From the NCBI GenBank assembly GCA_000612485.1, contig CP007494.1, positions 868,001 through 932,000 on the forward strand: a DNA stretch of 64,000 nt. Direction: 5' to 3'. The number at the start of each line of letters is the position of its first letter. The stretch's first letter is position 1. Source of the DNA: Bordetella holmesii ATCC 51541 (lineage in GTDB: Bacteria > Pseudomonadota > Gammaproteobacteria > Burkholderiales > Burkholderiaceae_B). Under the pieces are notes generated by a model. The model had not been told where the DNA came from, ran no database searches, and saw nothing but the letters and a program-made list of their open reading frames with translations. Below, in pieces: positions 34,257 to 42,810 of the stretch. Position numbers and translations under genes: made by a program.

Positions 34257-36391
34257 GCCGTCACCTCGCGCGGCAGACGCGCCCGCCCGGCCATGGCGTG
34301 GATCAGCCGTTCACGCCAGCGCGCCAGGCGCCGCTCCCATCTCCCGGGATTCTGAACGATCTCGGCCTTGAAAAACGACGGACACAACTGCGCGGCATGC
34401 GCGACCTCGCCGCACAGTCCGCAACCCACGCAGCCCTGATTGACCGTGGCCACCGGATCGCTGCGCAGCGGGCTGGGATTGGGCTTGACCGACAGCGACG
34501 GGCATCCTGAGAGCCGGATACAGGAGTGGTCGCCCGTACAGACATCCTCATCGATGCCAAAGCGCGTGCGCACCACCCGCAAGCCCTGCTTGAGTCGTTG
34601 GGCGTTCTGCGGCTTGATCCGGCGCTGGCGCTCCAGCTGGCATTCGCCGTCGGCGATGATGACCTTCAGGCCGCCCTCTTCGGTGGTCATGGCTTCATCC
34701 AGGGTGCGCTTCATATCCGCCACCTGATAGCTGGGCACTTTGCGCAGCCATTTCACGCCCACCCTACGCAAGGCCGTCTCGATATCCAGCGTCAGCGGTT
34801 TGGCGGCCGGCTGCGAGGGCGAGGACGGAATGGCCTGCGTGCCGGTGGCCGAGGTGTAGCCGTTCTTGAGAATGACCAGCACCGAGTCCTGGTTGTTATA
34901 CATGGCATTGACCACGCCACTGGTAAAGCCGTTGTGCCAGAAACCGCCATCGCCCATGACGCTGACCACGCGCCGGCCCATCAATGGCGCGATGCCCGAT
35001 GAGCTCGCCAGGCCCAGCCCGTAACCCAGCACGGTGCTGCCGATGTTGAACGGCGCCAGCGTGCCGAACGTGTGGCAACCGATGTCGGCGCTGACATGCA
35101 GGGGCCCGAGCTTCTGCTGCACCATTTTGATGGCCGAGAACACCGGCCGCTCCGGACAACCGACACAGAAGCCCGGTGGACGGTTGGGAACGGGCTCGCC
35201 CAGCGCCTGCACGGCCGCCTGCTTGTGACCGGGCAGCCCGCCGGCGGCCGCCGCGCGGCTGGCATCGGGCTGTGCACGATCCAGATACGCGGCAACACCA
35301 CGCAGCATGACCTCGCCGTTGTACTCCCCGGCCAGCGGAAAGACATCCTTGCCATGCACGCGCGTGGGCAATCCCGCGCGCCGCAACATGGCGGTGAGCG
35401 CCTCTTCCAGATAATTCGGCTGCCCTTCCTCCACGATCAACACCGCATCCTTGCCGGCGCAGAATGCCTGCAACGCATCAGGCACCAGGGGATAGACCAC
35501 ATTCAACACATGAATCGGTACTTCACTGGCACCAAACACGTCGGCCAGTCCGAGTTGCTGCAACGCGCGGATCAGGCCGTTGTACAGCCCGCCCGGCACG
35601 ATGAGACCCAGCTTTTCACGGGTACCCGGAAAGGTTTCGTTCAGGCCCGCGCGGCGGATGTGCTCCAGCGCGGCCGGCCAGCGCACCTGTACCTTCTGGC
35701 GCTCGTGCTCGTAGATGGAGGGCGGCAGATTGATGCGCGAGTAATCGAACTTGCCTTCACGCAGCGCCTGGCGCGTGGAGATGGCCGGGGCCACATTGTC
35801 CTTGCACACAAAGCTGCCGTGCACATGACAGGCGCGGATACGCAGTTGCATCATCACCGGCGTCTGGCTGGCTTCGGACAGCTGGAAATCCTGTTCGACC
35901 GCGTCGACGATGGAGGTCAGATTGGGCCGCGGGTCCATGAGCCAGATCTGTGACTTCATGGTAAACGCATGCGTGCGCTCCTGGATGATGCTCGAACCAT
36001 CGCCGTAGTCTTCGCCCAGGATGATGAGCGCCCCGCCGGTCACCCCGGCCGAAGCGAGATTGGACAGTGCATCCGAGGCCACGTTGGTGCCCACCGTGGA
36101 CTTCCAGGTTACGGCGCCGCGCACCGGATAGTGAATCGAAGCGCCCAGCATCGCCGCCGCCCCCGCCTCGGATGCGCTGTTCTCGAAGTAGATGCCAAGT
36201 TCGTCGAGCAGGTCGCGGGCGTCGCCCAACACATCGATCAGATGGGACACGGGCGCCCCCTGATACCCGCCGATGTAGCTCACGCCCGATTGCAGCAAGG
36301 CCTTGGTGACGGCCAGAATGCCTTCACCATGAAAGACCTCCCCCGCGCCGAGTGAAAGACTGCCCACTTCGCGTGCGAATGAACGCTCCAT
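34253..36391 (-). CDS. iorA: Indolepyruvate ferredoxin oxidoreductase subunit alpha
   Basis: A 712-residue thiamine-diphosphate and iron-sulfur enzyme subunit converting aryl-2-oxo acids (indolepyruvate, phenylpyruvate) and CoA to aryl-acetyl-CoA and CO2. The N-terminal pyrimidine-binding part (GVSYIGGYQGAPVSHLID), a FCVGCPERPVF cluster-like motif, the TPP-binding VMGDGGFWHNGFTSGVVNAMYN segment, and a C-terminal ferredoxin region with CTGDHSC and GCVGCGLCGE...CPSF are all in place. It is the first gene of a nine-gene minus-strand operon, divergent from a lysR gene. Intact, but its beta partner is frameshifted. Confidence 0.92.
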   Translation of the reverse strand: MERSFAREVGSLSLGAGEVFHGEGILAVTKALLQSGVSYIGGYQGAPVSHLIDVLGDARDLLDELGIYFENSASEAGAAAMLGASIHYPVRGAVTWKSTVGTNVASDALSNLASAGVTGGALIILGEDYGDGSSIIQERTHAFTMKSQIWLMDPRPNLTSIVDAVEQDFQLSEASQTPVMMQLRIRACHVHGSFVCKDNVAPAISTRQALREGKFDYSRINLPPSIYEHERQKVQVRWPAALEHIRRAGLNETFPGTREKLGLIVPGGLYNGLIRALQQLGLADVFGASEVPIHVLNVVYPLVPDALQAFCAGKDAVLIVEEGQPNYLEEALTAMLRRAGLPTRVHGKDVFPLAGEYNGEVMLRGVAAYLDRAQPDASRAAAAGGLPGHKQAAVQALGEPVPNRPPGFCVGCPERPVFSAIKMVQQKLGPLHVSADIGCHTFGTLAPFNIGSTVLGYGLGLASSSGIAPLMGRRVVSVMGDGGFWHNGFTSGVVNAMYNNQDSVLVILKNGYTSATGTQAIPSSPSQPAAKPLTLDIETALRRVGVKWLRKVPSYQVADMKRTLDEAMTTEEGGLKVIIADGECQLERQRRIKPQNAQRLKQGLRVVRTRFGIDEDVCTGDHSCIRLSGCPSLSVKPNPSPLRSDPVATVNQGCVGCGLCGEVAHAAQLCPSFFKAEIVQNPGRWERRLARWRERLIHAMAGRARLPREVTA

Positions 36392-36478
36392 ACCCCTTGT
36401 CTCCCGGGCGGCTTCGCACCGCCATCATCGATTTGAAGGCATAGTAGGAGTGGAACTACAATCTAAACAATCGATGTC

Positions 36479-36495
36479 CGATATGTTTCATATCG
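36479..36495. promoter_or_regulatory. Palindromic operator candidate between iorA and lysR
   Basis: CGATATGTTTCATATCG is a perfect 7-base inverted repeat with a 3-base spacer, in the 153-bp divergent gap. ATCGAT occurs several more times close by (near 36427, 36470, 36492 and 36501). The T-N11-A style symmetry and position are what a LysR operator would have; binding is inferred. Confidence 0.5.
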
Positions 36496-36544
36496 ATGTG
36501 ATCGATAGATAAAACAAGGCGCCAGACGCCACGGAGACAGCGCC

Positions 36545-37458
36545 ATGGACACCCCAGCCGAGCCGCGGCTCGACCTCAATCTCGTCAGGCTCATGACCGC
36601 AGTATTCGAGACTCGGAGCGTCAGTCTCGCTGCCGAGCGGCTGGGCCTGACCCAGCCCACGGTCAGTTATGGGCTGGCCAAACTGCGCCAGGCCTACGGC
36701 GACGCGCTGTTCGTGCGCGACGGCCGCGGCATGGCGCCCACCCCGCGCGCCGAGCAGATCTACCTGGCCTTCCAGGAAGCCCTGGCCTGTATCGACAGCA
36801 CCTATGAACTCGCCAGCCCGTTCGACCCGGGTAGCACCACGCGGCGCTTTCGCGTGGCCATGTCGGATATCGGCGGGCTGTGCTTTTTGCCGCCGCTGGT
36901 CGCGCATATGCGCAAGGTCGCGCCGCTGGCCGATCTCGAGGTCGTGCAGATGCCGGTCGACACCCTCATCGAACATCTGGCTGGCAGCAAGGTCGATGCC
37001 GCCATCGGCAATCTGCCCATGTTGCACGAAAAGCTGCACAGCCGCCTGCTGTTTCGAGAGCACTATGTCTGCCTGATGGCTCAGAGCCACCCTGCCTCGC
37101 ACAGGGCCTTGACCCTGACCTCGTTCCTGGCGGCGCGCCACGTGCTCGTGACGTCGCCTTTTTTGCGCACCAGAATGTGGAAGACACATTGCGCGCCTTC
37201 GGCATACACCGAAAAATCGCCCTGCGTATCCCGCATTTCACCATCCTGCCCGGGCTGATCGCGCAAAGTGATCTGCTGGCGACGCTGCCTCTGCGCGTCG
37301 CGCGCGTGTTCGAATCCTACGGTCAACTGTGCAGCCGGGACCTGCCCGTAGACATCCCCGAGTTCGAAGTCCGTGTGCATGTCCACACTTACCATGCATC
37401 CCAGCCCGCCGTTCAATGGTTTGCGGAACAGATCGTGCTGGCTTTGCAGGACTTATGA
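36545..37458 (+). pseudogene. LysR-family regulator, frameshifted in a T run
   Basis: The first frame gives a full winged helix (LDLNLVRLMTAVFETRSVSLA, LGLTQPTVSYGLAKLR) and most of the effector domain to HVLVTSPF. There the frame is lost and ends at 37258. The next frame continues AHQNVEDTLRAFGIHRKIAL to the normal end. One more T in the T6 run 37159-37164 would join them. It is divergent from iorA and was probably that operon's regulator. The truncated 237-residue form keeps the DNA-binding domain and could still bind without responding to its ligand. Confidence 0.85.
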
Positions 37459-37462
37459 CGCC

Positions 37463-38374
37463 ATGAGCACTCTGTCTCAACTTGATATCGCCGCGCTTCG
37501 CCTGCTGATCGCCATCGCCGACCAGGGCAGCATCAGCGCCGGTGCCACGCGCAGCCATCTGTCGGTGGCCGCGGCCAGCAAACGCATCAGCGATCTGGAG
37601 GCCCGCGTGGGCACGGCTTTGCTGCTGCGCCACAGACGCGGCGTCAAGCCGACGCCTGCCGGCGAAATTTTCATCGCCCACGCACGGCGCATGGCCACGC
37701 TGGCCGGGGCGATGGAAGAAGACCTGCGCGATTACGCCAACGGTGTCGAGGACCGGGTACGCATCGTGGCCAACTCCGCCGCCATCGTGCAGTTCTTGCC
37801 CGAAGACCTGCATGGTTACATGCAGGGCAATCCGCGCGTGCGCATCGAACTCGAAGAGCACACCAGCCGTTCTGCGGTCGAACAGTTGCAGACCGACCGC
37901 GCCGACCTGGGCCTGTTCGACGGCGGCTATGCCGCCGCCAACCTGCATTGCCATCCCTATCGCGCCGACACGCTGGTGTGCGTCACCCATCCGCATCACA
38001 GGCTGGCGCGCGTACGCGGGGCCCTGCGCTTTGAGCAGACGCTCGAGCATGACCACGTCGGGCTATACCGAGGCACCGCCATCCTGACGCAGATGGAGCG
38101 CGCCGCCGCCCAGGCCGGACGCAGCCTGCGGCTGCGCATTCAGGTCACCAGTTTTGATGCGGTCTGCCGCATGGCCGAAAGCGGCATTGGCATTGGCATC
38201 GTGCCGGCCCGGGTGGCGCAATCCTATGTAACGCTGCGGCGGCTGCGCCAGATCCGGCTCAGCGACAGCTGGGCACACCGGCAACTGATGTTGGGCTGGC
38301 CCCAGCAGCGCGAGCCCTCGCCGGGCGCGCAAGCCCTCATTGCGCATCTTCTGGCCGCACCTGCCTTAACCTAA
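37463..38374 (+). CDS. LysR-family transcriptional regulator
   Basis: A 303-residue LysR protein with winged helix LDIAALRLLIAIADQGSISAGA, SHLSVAAASKRISDLEARVG and an intact effector domain (ESGIGIGIVPARVAQSY). The start at 37463 is chosen because earlier in-frame codons fall inside the previous gene. It directly follows the broken lysR by four bases and precedes an enolase-superfamily gene and a Bug receptor on the same strand, which it probably controls. Confidence 0.87.
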   Translation: MSTLSQLDIAALRLLIAIADQGSISAGATRSHLSVAAASKRISDLEARVGTALLLRHRRGVKPTPAGEIFIAHARRMATLAGAMEEDLRDYANGVEDRVRIVANSAAIVQFLPEDLHGYMQGNPRVRIELEEHTSRSAVEQLQTDRADLGLFDGGYAAANLHCHPYRADTLVCVTHPHHRLARVRGALRFEQTLEHDHVGLYRGTAILTQMERAAAQAGRSLRLRIQVTSFDAVCRMAESGIGIGIVPARVAQSYVTLRRLRQIRLSDSWAHRQLMLGWPQQREPSPGAQALIAHLLAAPALT

Positions 38375-38457
38375 GTCGAAAGCAGTTTGATAAAAACGCG
38401 ATTGTCCACCGAGCCACGAACGTCCTATAACGCGGAAAGCCCATCACGGAGACAATC

Positions 38458-39633
38458 ATGCAGCAGATCGGCGCGGACATAGACATCACCCGGGTGTCCG
38501 CCATCCCCCTTAATATCGACGTGGGCATGCCCGTGCCTGGCGGCGAGAAACGCAGCAACCTGTCCTGTGTGCTGGTACGCATCGACACGGCATGTGGCCT
38601 GAGCGGCTGCGGCTTCACCGCCATCACCGAAGAGGAAGTCGTCGCCGCCGCGATCGAACACGTCGCCGCCGATGCCCTGCTGGGCGAGTCGGCCATGGAC
38701 AGCGAGAAGCTCTGGGAAAAGCTCTACTGGCTCCTCACCCCGCGCGGCCAGAGCGGCTATGCCAGCCACGCCATCGCGGCCATCGACATCGCCCTGTGGG
38801 ACCTCAAGGCGCAGCGACTCGACCTGCCGCTGTGGCGGCTGCTGGGCGGGGCGCGCGCGCGCGTGCCGGTCTATGCGACCTTCGGCTTCAACTTCCTGGA
38901 CCGGGAGCAACTGGCCGATGCCGCGGCGCAATGGGCCGCACGCGGCTTCTCACGCCTGAAAATGACGGTTGGCAACCACGGTCTGCAACGGCGCGACGAG
39001 CCGCGTCCTCTGGCCGATCTCATCCGCGAAGACGAGGCGCGGGTGCGCGCCGTGCGCGAGCGCGTCGGCCCCGATGTCGAGCTCTGCATCGACGCGAACT
39101 GCGGCCTGGACGCCTACCATGCGCGCCGGCTGGCTCAGCGTCTGACCGACTGCGATATCGCCTTCTTTGAAGAGCCATTGGCTCAGAACGACGTACACGC
39201 CCTGGCCGACTTGCGGCGGCGCGCGCCGATGCCGCTGGCCGCGGGCCAGAACGAAGGCCTGGCGTCTCGCTTTGCCGATTTCTTCCTCGCCGGCGCCCTT
39301 GATATCGCTCAGCCCAATGTCGCGATCACCGGCGGTTATACGCAATGCCTGCGCATCGCAGGCATTGCCCAGGCCTGCAACGTCGCTATCGCCAATGGCG
39401 GAGCCTGGCCGTTTCACAACATGCACCTGCATGCCGGCCTGGCGCATGGCGGATTCATCGAGTACCACACCGTCGCGGTCAAGGTCTGCGAACAGCTCTT
39501 TGACGGTCTGCCGCAACCACAGGCCGGCTGGCTGCCTCTGCCCGACACGCCCGGCCTGGGTTTCACCCCGAACTGGGAGCGCATCCAGGACATCGCCCGG
39601 CGCCCGCTATCGCGCGGCCACGGCAAGCACTGA
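38458..39633 (+). CDS. Mandelate racemase/muconate lactonizing enzyme family protein
   Basis: A 391-residue enolase-superfamily enzyme, intact. The capping domain runs to about residue 125 (AAIDIALWDLKAQRLDLPLW). The barrel carries SRLKMTVGN (KxT-type lysine strand), the metal ligands in CIDANCG and FFEEPLAQ, GQNEGLASR for the third ligand, and IANGGAWPFHNMHLHAGLAHG near the C terminus. The fold abstracts the alpha proton of a carboxylate, giving racemisation, dehydration or cycloisomerisation; the exact class is not clear. It is followed 47 bases later by a Bug receptor that may import its substrate. It is distinct from the broken relative at 25933-27022. Confidence 0.88.
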   Translation: MQQIGADIDITRVSAIPLNIDVGMPVPGGEKRSNLSCVLVRIDTACGLSGCGFTAITEEEVVAAAIEHVAADALLGESAMDSEKLWEKLYWLLTPRGQSGYASHAIAAIDIALWDLKAQRLDLPLWRLLGGARARVPVYATFGFNFLDREQLADAAAQWAARGFSRLKMTVGNHGLQRRDEPRPLADLIREDEARVRAVRERVGPDVELCIDANCGLDAYHARRLAQRLTDCDIAFFEEPLAQNDVHALADLRRRAPMPLAAGQNEGLASRFADFFLAGALDIAQPNVAITGGYTQCLRIAGIAQACNVAIANGGAWPFHNMHLHAGLAHGGFIEYHTVAVKVCEQLFDGLPQPQAGWLPLPDTPGLGFTPNWERIQDIARRPLSRGHGKH

Positions 39634-39680
39634 CCCATTCATCCACGATAAGCCGCGCCATGACGCGGCGGGAGACAACC

Positions 39681-40670
39681 ATGCAATGCATTCGCCCCAA
39701 GGGGAACCGGGCACGCGGCTGGCTAGCCGCCTTCTTCGCGTTGGCCCTCACCTGTAGCGCGCAGGCTGCGCCGTGGCCTGCCCAGCAACCGATCAGGCTG
39801 ATCGTGCCGGCCGCGCCCGGCGGCTCGCTCGACATCCTCTCCCGCCCCTTGGCCACGCAGCTGGGTGCCATCCTGGGTCAGACCGTCATTGTCGAGAACC
39901 GCGGCGGCGCCGGCGGCATGCTGGGGGCCGATTACGCCGCCAAGGCCACGCCGGATGGCTATACCTTCCTGATGGGTACCGTGCACCACGCCATCGGCGC
40001 GACGGTCAACCCGAATCTGATGTTCAAACCCGAGCGCGAACTCGTCGGGGTGGCTAGTATCGGCACGACGCCCAACGTCGTCATCATCAACAACAAGATT
40101 CCGGTCAACACGCCCCAGCAGCTCGTTGCCTGGATGAAGCGAAAGAGCGATAGCGCCAACTACGCCACGGGCGGACCGGGCACGTTGCAGCATCTGAGCA
40201 TGGAATGGTTCAAGGCGATCACGGGCGTCAAGGCCGTCGCCGTGCACTATCGCGGCAGCGCCCCGGCCATGAGCGATCTGCTGGGTGGACAAGTGGACCT
40301 GATGTTCGAGACCATGCCGCTGGCCCTGGCGCAGACCCGCTCGGGCGCGGTGCGCGCCATCGCGGTGACCAGCCAGGCGCGGGCGCCGGCCTTGCCGGAT
40401 CTGCCCACCCTGGACGAAACCGTGGCGCCCGGCTTTGCCGTCTCGAGCTGGTACGGCGTCATGGCGCCCACGGGCACGCCTCCTGCCCTCATGGATCGCA
40501 TGCATGACGCCATTGAACAGGCCCTGCAGACCCCCGAGCTCAAGAAAGTCTGGGAGGGTGCCGGCGTGCAGCCGCAGCCGATGTCGCGCACGCAATTCCA
40601 GAATTTCTGGCTGGAGGACATCCAGCGATGGGGCAAGATCGCGCGAGAAAACGGTATTCGCCTCGAGTAA
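39681..40670 (+). CDS. Bug-family periplasmic solute receptor
   Basis: A 329-residue receptor of normal length. It has a signal peptide (ALTCSAQAAPW), PIRLIVPAAPGGSLDILSRPL, VENRGGAGGMLGADYAAKA, VHYRGSAPAMSDLLGGQVDL and APTGTPPALMDRM. ATG 39681 is preferred over 39660 because a GGGAG site precedes it and the signal peptide begins there. It follows the enolase-superfamily gene in the same operon. TctAB-type membrane subunits are not nearby. Confidence 0.9.
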   Translation: MQCIRPKGNRARGWLAAFFALALTCSAQAAPWPAQQPIRLIVPAAPGGSLDILSRPLATQLGAILGQTVIVENRGGAGGMLGADYAAKATPDGYTFLMGTVHHAIGATVNPNLMFKPERELVGVASIGTTPNVVIINNKIPVNTPQQLVAWMKRKSDSANYATGGPGTLQHLSMEWFKAITGVKAVAVHYRGSAPAMSDLLGGQVDLMFETMPLALAQTRSGAVRAIAVTSQARAPALPDLPTLDETVAPGFAVSSWYGVMAPTGTPPALMDRMHDAIEQALQTPELKKVWEGAGVQPQPMSRTQFQNFWLEDIQRWGKIARENGIRLE

Positions 40671-40701
40671 CCCTCGTCTGTCGACAGCCGGGCTGGCGCG
40701 C

Positions 40702-41250
40702 TCAACCGTCGCGCGGCTCGACGGGCGTGGGCAAAAGGACTTGATAAAAGGCCGCATCCAGCCAGCGGCCGAACTTGAAGCCGACCTGCCGCAGGGTACC
40801 GCTATGCGTGAAGCCGAGCTTTTCATGCAAGGCGATGCTGCCGGCGTTGCTCGCGTCGATGCAACCCACCATCACATGCAGTTGTGCCTGCTGCGCGCGC
40901 GCCATGAGGGCTCTCAACAGCATCGCGCCCAGGCCCCTGCCGCGCTGCTCCCGCTGCACATAGACACTATGCTCGACGGTGTACTTGTTGGCCGGAAAGG
41001 CGCGAAACGCGCCCCAACTGGCGAAGGCCAGCAAATGGCCTTGTGCATCGACTGCGCCCAACACCGGGAAGCCGCCGGCGCGCTTGGCGGCAAACCACGC
41101 GGCCATCGCGGCGGGCGGACGCGGAACATAATCGTAGAGCGCGGTCGAATTGACGATGGCATCGTTGAGGATGTCCAGGATCGCGGCGGCGTGTTCAGCC
41201 TCCGTGCAATCGATCAGGTGCACGTCATCGTGCGGCATAGCGGCGCTCAT
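40702..41250 (-). CDS. GNAT acetyltransferase, phosphinothricin acetyltransferase-like
   Basis: A 182-residue GNAT enzyme close in pattern to PAT/MnaT amino-acid N-acetyltransferases: AAILDILNDAIVNSTALYDY, the acetyl-CoA loop QRGRGLGAMLL, and ASNAGSIALHEKLGF...GFKFGRWLD. These acetylate the amino group of phosphinothricin, methionine sulfone or related compounds. It starts at ATG 41250, 25 bases after the XRE-cupin gene on the same strand. Because of a frameshift in that regulator, one open frame now runs from its HTH straight into this gene. Confidence 0.88.
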   Translation of the reverse strand: MSAAMPHDDVHLIDCTEAEHAAAILDILNDAIVNSTALYDYVPRPPAAMAAWFAAKRAGGFPVLGAVDAQGHLLAFASWGAFRAFPANKYTVEHSVYVQREQRGRGLGAMLLRALMARAQQAQLHVMVGCIDASNAGSIALHEKLGFTHSGTLRQVGFKFGRWLDAAFYQVLLPTPVEPRDG

Positions 41251-41275
41251 CAGAGGCTCCGGCAAGTGAGGGAGG

Positions 41276-41877
41276 TCATGGGGCAAGCGGATCCAGGGTC
41301 GCCAGCAGATAGCGGGCGGGCTCTGGCCGCGGATTACTGAATACGATGGACTGGTCCAGCACCATGGCCAGGCAATCGCCGGCGTTGAGCGCAAAGCGGT
41401 CCTCGCCCAATGCAATGTCGATGCTGCCTGCCAGCATCCAGATCTGCTGCTGCAATGCGGGGCGGCGCAGCCCGGTTTCGTAGGCCACGCGTGCTCCTGG
41501 CGGGAAAACGACCTCGACCAATTGCAGCGGCGACGGCCAGCCCGGCGGCGACAGGGCACGACGCTCGTAACCGGAAGCCGGATCGCGCCAGACCGTCTGT
41601 TCGCCATGGCGGCGCAACGGACCGCGCGCCTGGCAACCGGCCTCGAACAGGCCGGCAAGCGGCACGCCCAAGCCCCGGCTAAGCGGTCCAGGACCACCGC
41701 AGTCGGGCTTGCCGCGCCGCGCTCGATCAAGGAGATCATCGAACGGCTCACGCCGCTGCGCTCGGCCAAGGCCTGCAGAGACAAGCCGCCGGCAGCGCGC
41801 AACGCGCGCACCCGCTGGGCAATGCGCGCGTTGACGTCTTGCGGGTCAGGGTCGGCAGCCATCGGAGTATCCATCAT
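41276..41877 (-). pseudogene. XRE-cupin transcriptional regulator, frameshifted
   Basis: A 190-200-residue-class regulator. The N-terminal frame holds an XRE helix-turn-helix (LSLQALAERSGVSRSMISLIE, ASPTAVVLDRLA). The cupin ligand domain lies in another frame (LVEVVFPPGARVAYETG, QQQIWMLAGSIDIALGED, DCLAMVLDQSIVF). One extra G in the C4 run 41673-41676 would give LDRLAGGLGVPLAGLFE. The start is uncertain (41907, 41877 or 41862; no clear ribosome site). Such regulators often control the adjacent GNAT gene. Confidence 0.83.
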
Positions 41878-41941
41878 AATAGATGAATTATCCATTAAAA
41901 AAGACACCCCACCAAATGGGGCACGCCTCGCCCAAACAAAA

Positions 41942-41967
41942 ACGCCCGGCGCTCAGGCGCCGGGCGT
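41942..41967 (-). terminator. Rho-independent terminator of the DUF4198 gene
   Basis: An 11-base-pair GC-rich stem (ACGCCCGGCGC and complement) with a four-base loop is followed on the minus strand by TTTTTGTTT, 22 bases after the stop codon at 41989. Confidence 0.88.
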
Positions 41968-41988
41968 CATTCGCTACCTTCGCGCGGA

Positions 41989-42606
41989 TTACTTGGCGCG
42001 TTCGAACGTCAGCGTGGTCACGAAACGCGTCTTGGTAAACGGCTTGCCATCATGCTGGCCGTTTTTCTCGACGGTATGGCCGGCTTCCAGCACGTACTGG
42101 CCCGCCCAGGGGGTTTCGATCGTGAACTTGCCGGCTTCATCCGTGTGGAATTGCTTCATCCACTTCGGCGGGCCGAATACCGTCACCTCGGTCTTGGCCA
42201 AGGGCTTGCCCTCGAAGGTCAGGACGAAGGTATTGCCACCCGCCGCCGTGGGGGCGATTTCCAGCGGCAACAGCGCCTTGGTGTCGGTGCGACCCAGGCG
42301 GGCGTTGTAGTCCACCAGTGTTTCCTTGAACAGCACGGGCTGGCCCAGACGCGTGTCGCCGCGCGCTTCAAATTCGAAATAGTCCGCGCCGGTGGCCGAA
42401 GGCTTGACCTTCTTGCCGTTGACCGAAGGTTCGACCACGACCTTGCCCAGGAAGCCCTCGGTCTTCTCGCGCTGATCGTCGGCCCATTCGCCGAAGTAAG
42501 CACGGACCTTGTTCTCGCCGGCCGGCTCCAGCCACACGAAGTGGGCCGATGCCATGGTGGTCCAGCCCAGCAGCGCGAGCGCCGCCACGGATTTGATGAT
42601 GCGCAT
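41989..42606 (-). CDS. DUF4198 periplasmic protein, probably iron-regulated
   Basis: A 205-residue exported protein. A signal peptide ends in MASAHFVW, followed by the DUF4198 pattern: WLEPAGENKVRAYFGEW, TLVDYNARLG, FVLTFEGKPLAKTEVTVFGPP, DEAGKFTIETPWAGQYVLEAGH. The fold is immunoglobulin/transthyretin-like and such genes often accompany TonB receptors or metal uptake; the molecular role is unknown. ATG 42606 has an AAGGAAGG site. A strong Fur box lies 92 bases upstream and a clear terminator follows, so it is a single iron-repressed unit. Confidence 0.82.
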   Translation of the reverse strand: MRIIKSVAALALLGWTTMASAHFVWLEPAGENKVRAYFGEWADDQREKTEGFLGKVVVEPSVNGKKVKPSATGADYFEFEARGDTRLGQPVLFKETLVDYNARLGRTDTKALLPLEIAPTAAGGNTFVLTFEGKPLAKTEVTVFGPPKWMKQFHTDEAGKFTIETPWAGQYVLEAGHTVEKNGQHDGKPFTKTRFVTTLTFERAK

Positions 42607-42697
42607 ATTGCCTTCCTTTTTGCTGATGTTGTCGCGGCGCGTCCCCGACGCACGGCCGCTCGTGGGCACGATGGCCGACATAAGGCCCTTCGCGGAT

Positions 42698-42716
42698 GAA
42701 AATTATAATCATTAAT
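42698..42716. promoter_or_regulatory. Fur box upstream of the DUF4198 gene
   Basis: GAAAATTATAATCATTAAT matches 15 of 19 positions of the consensus Fur box, including a run of ten matching positions in the centre. It lies upstream of the minus-strand DUF4198 gene; no plus-strand gene follows for it to control. Confidence 0.82.
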
Positions 42717-42810
42717 AATTGACCCACATGCGAAAGCCCCCGTGCGCCATGGCGGTATTCGCGCCTGGCGCCCGGGCAAGCGCAAACCGCCCCCGGCAGC
42801 GCCGCGACCA

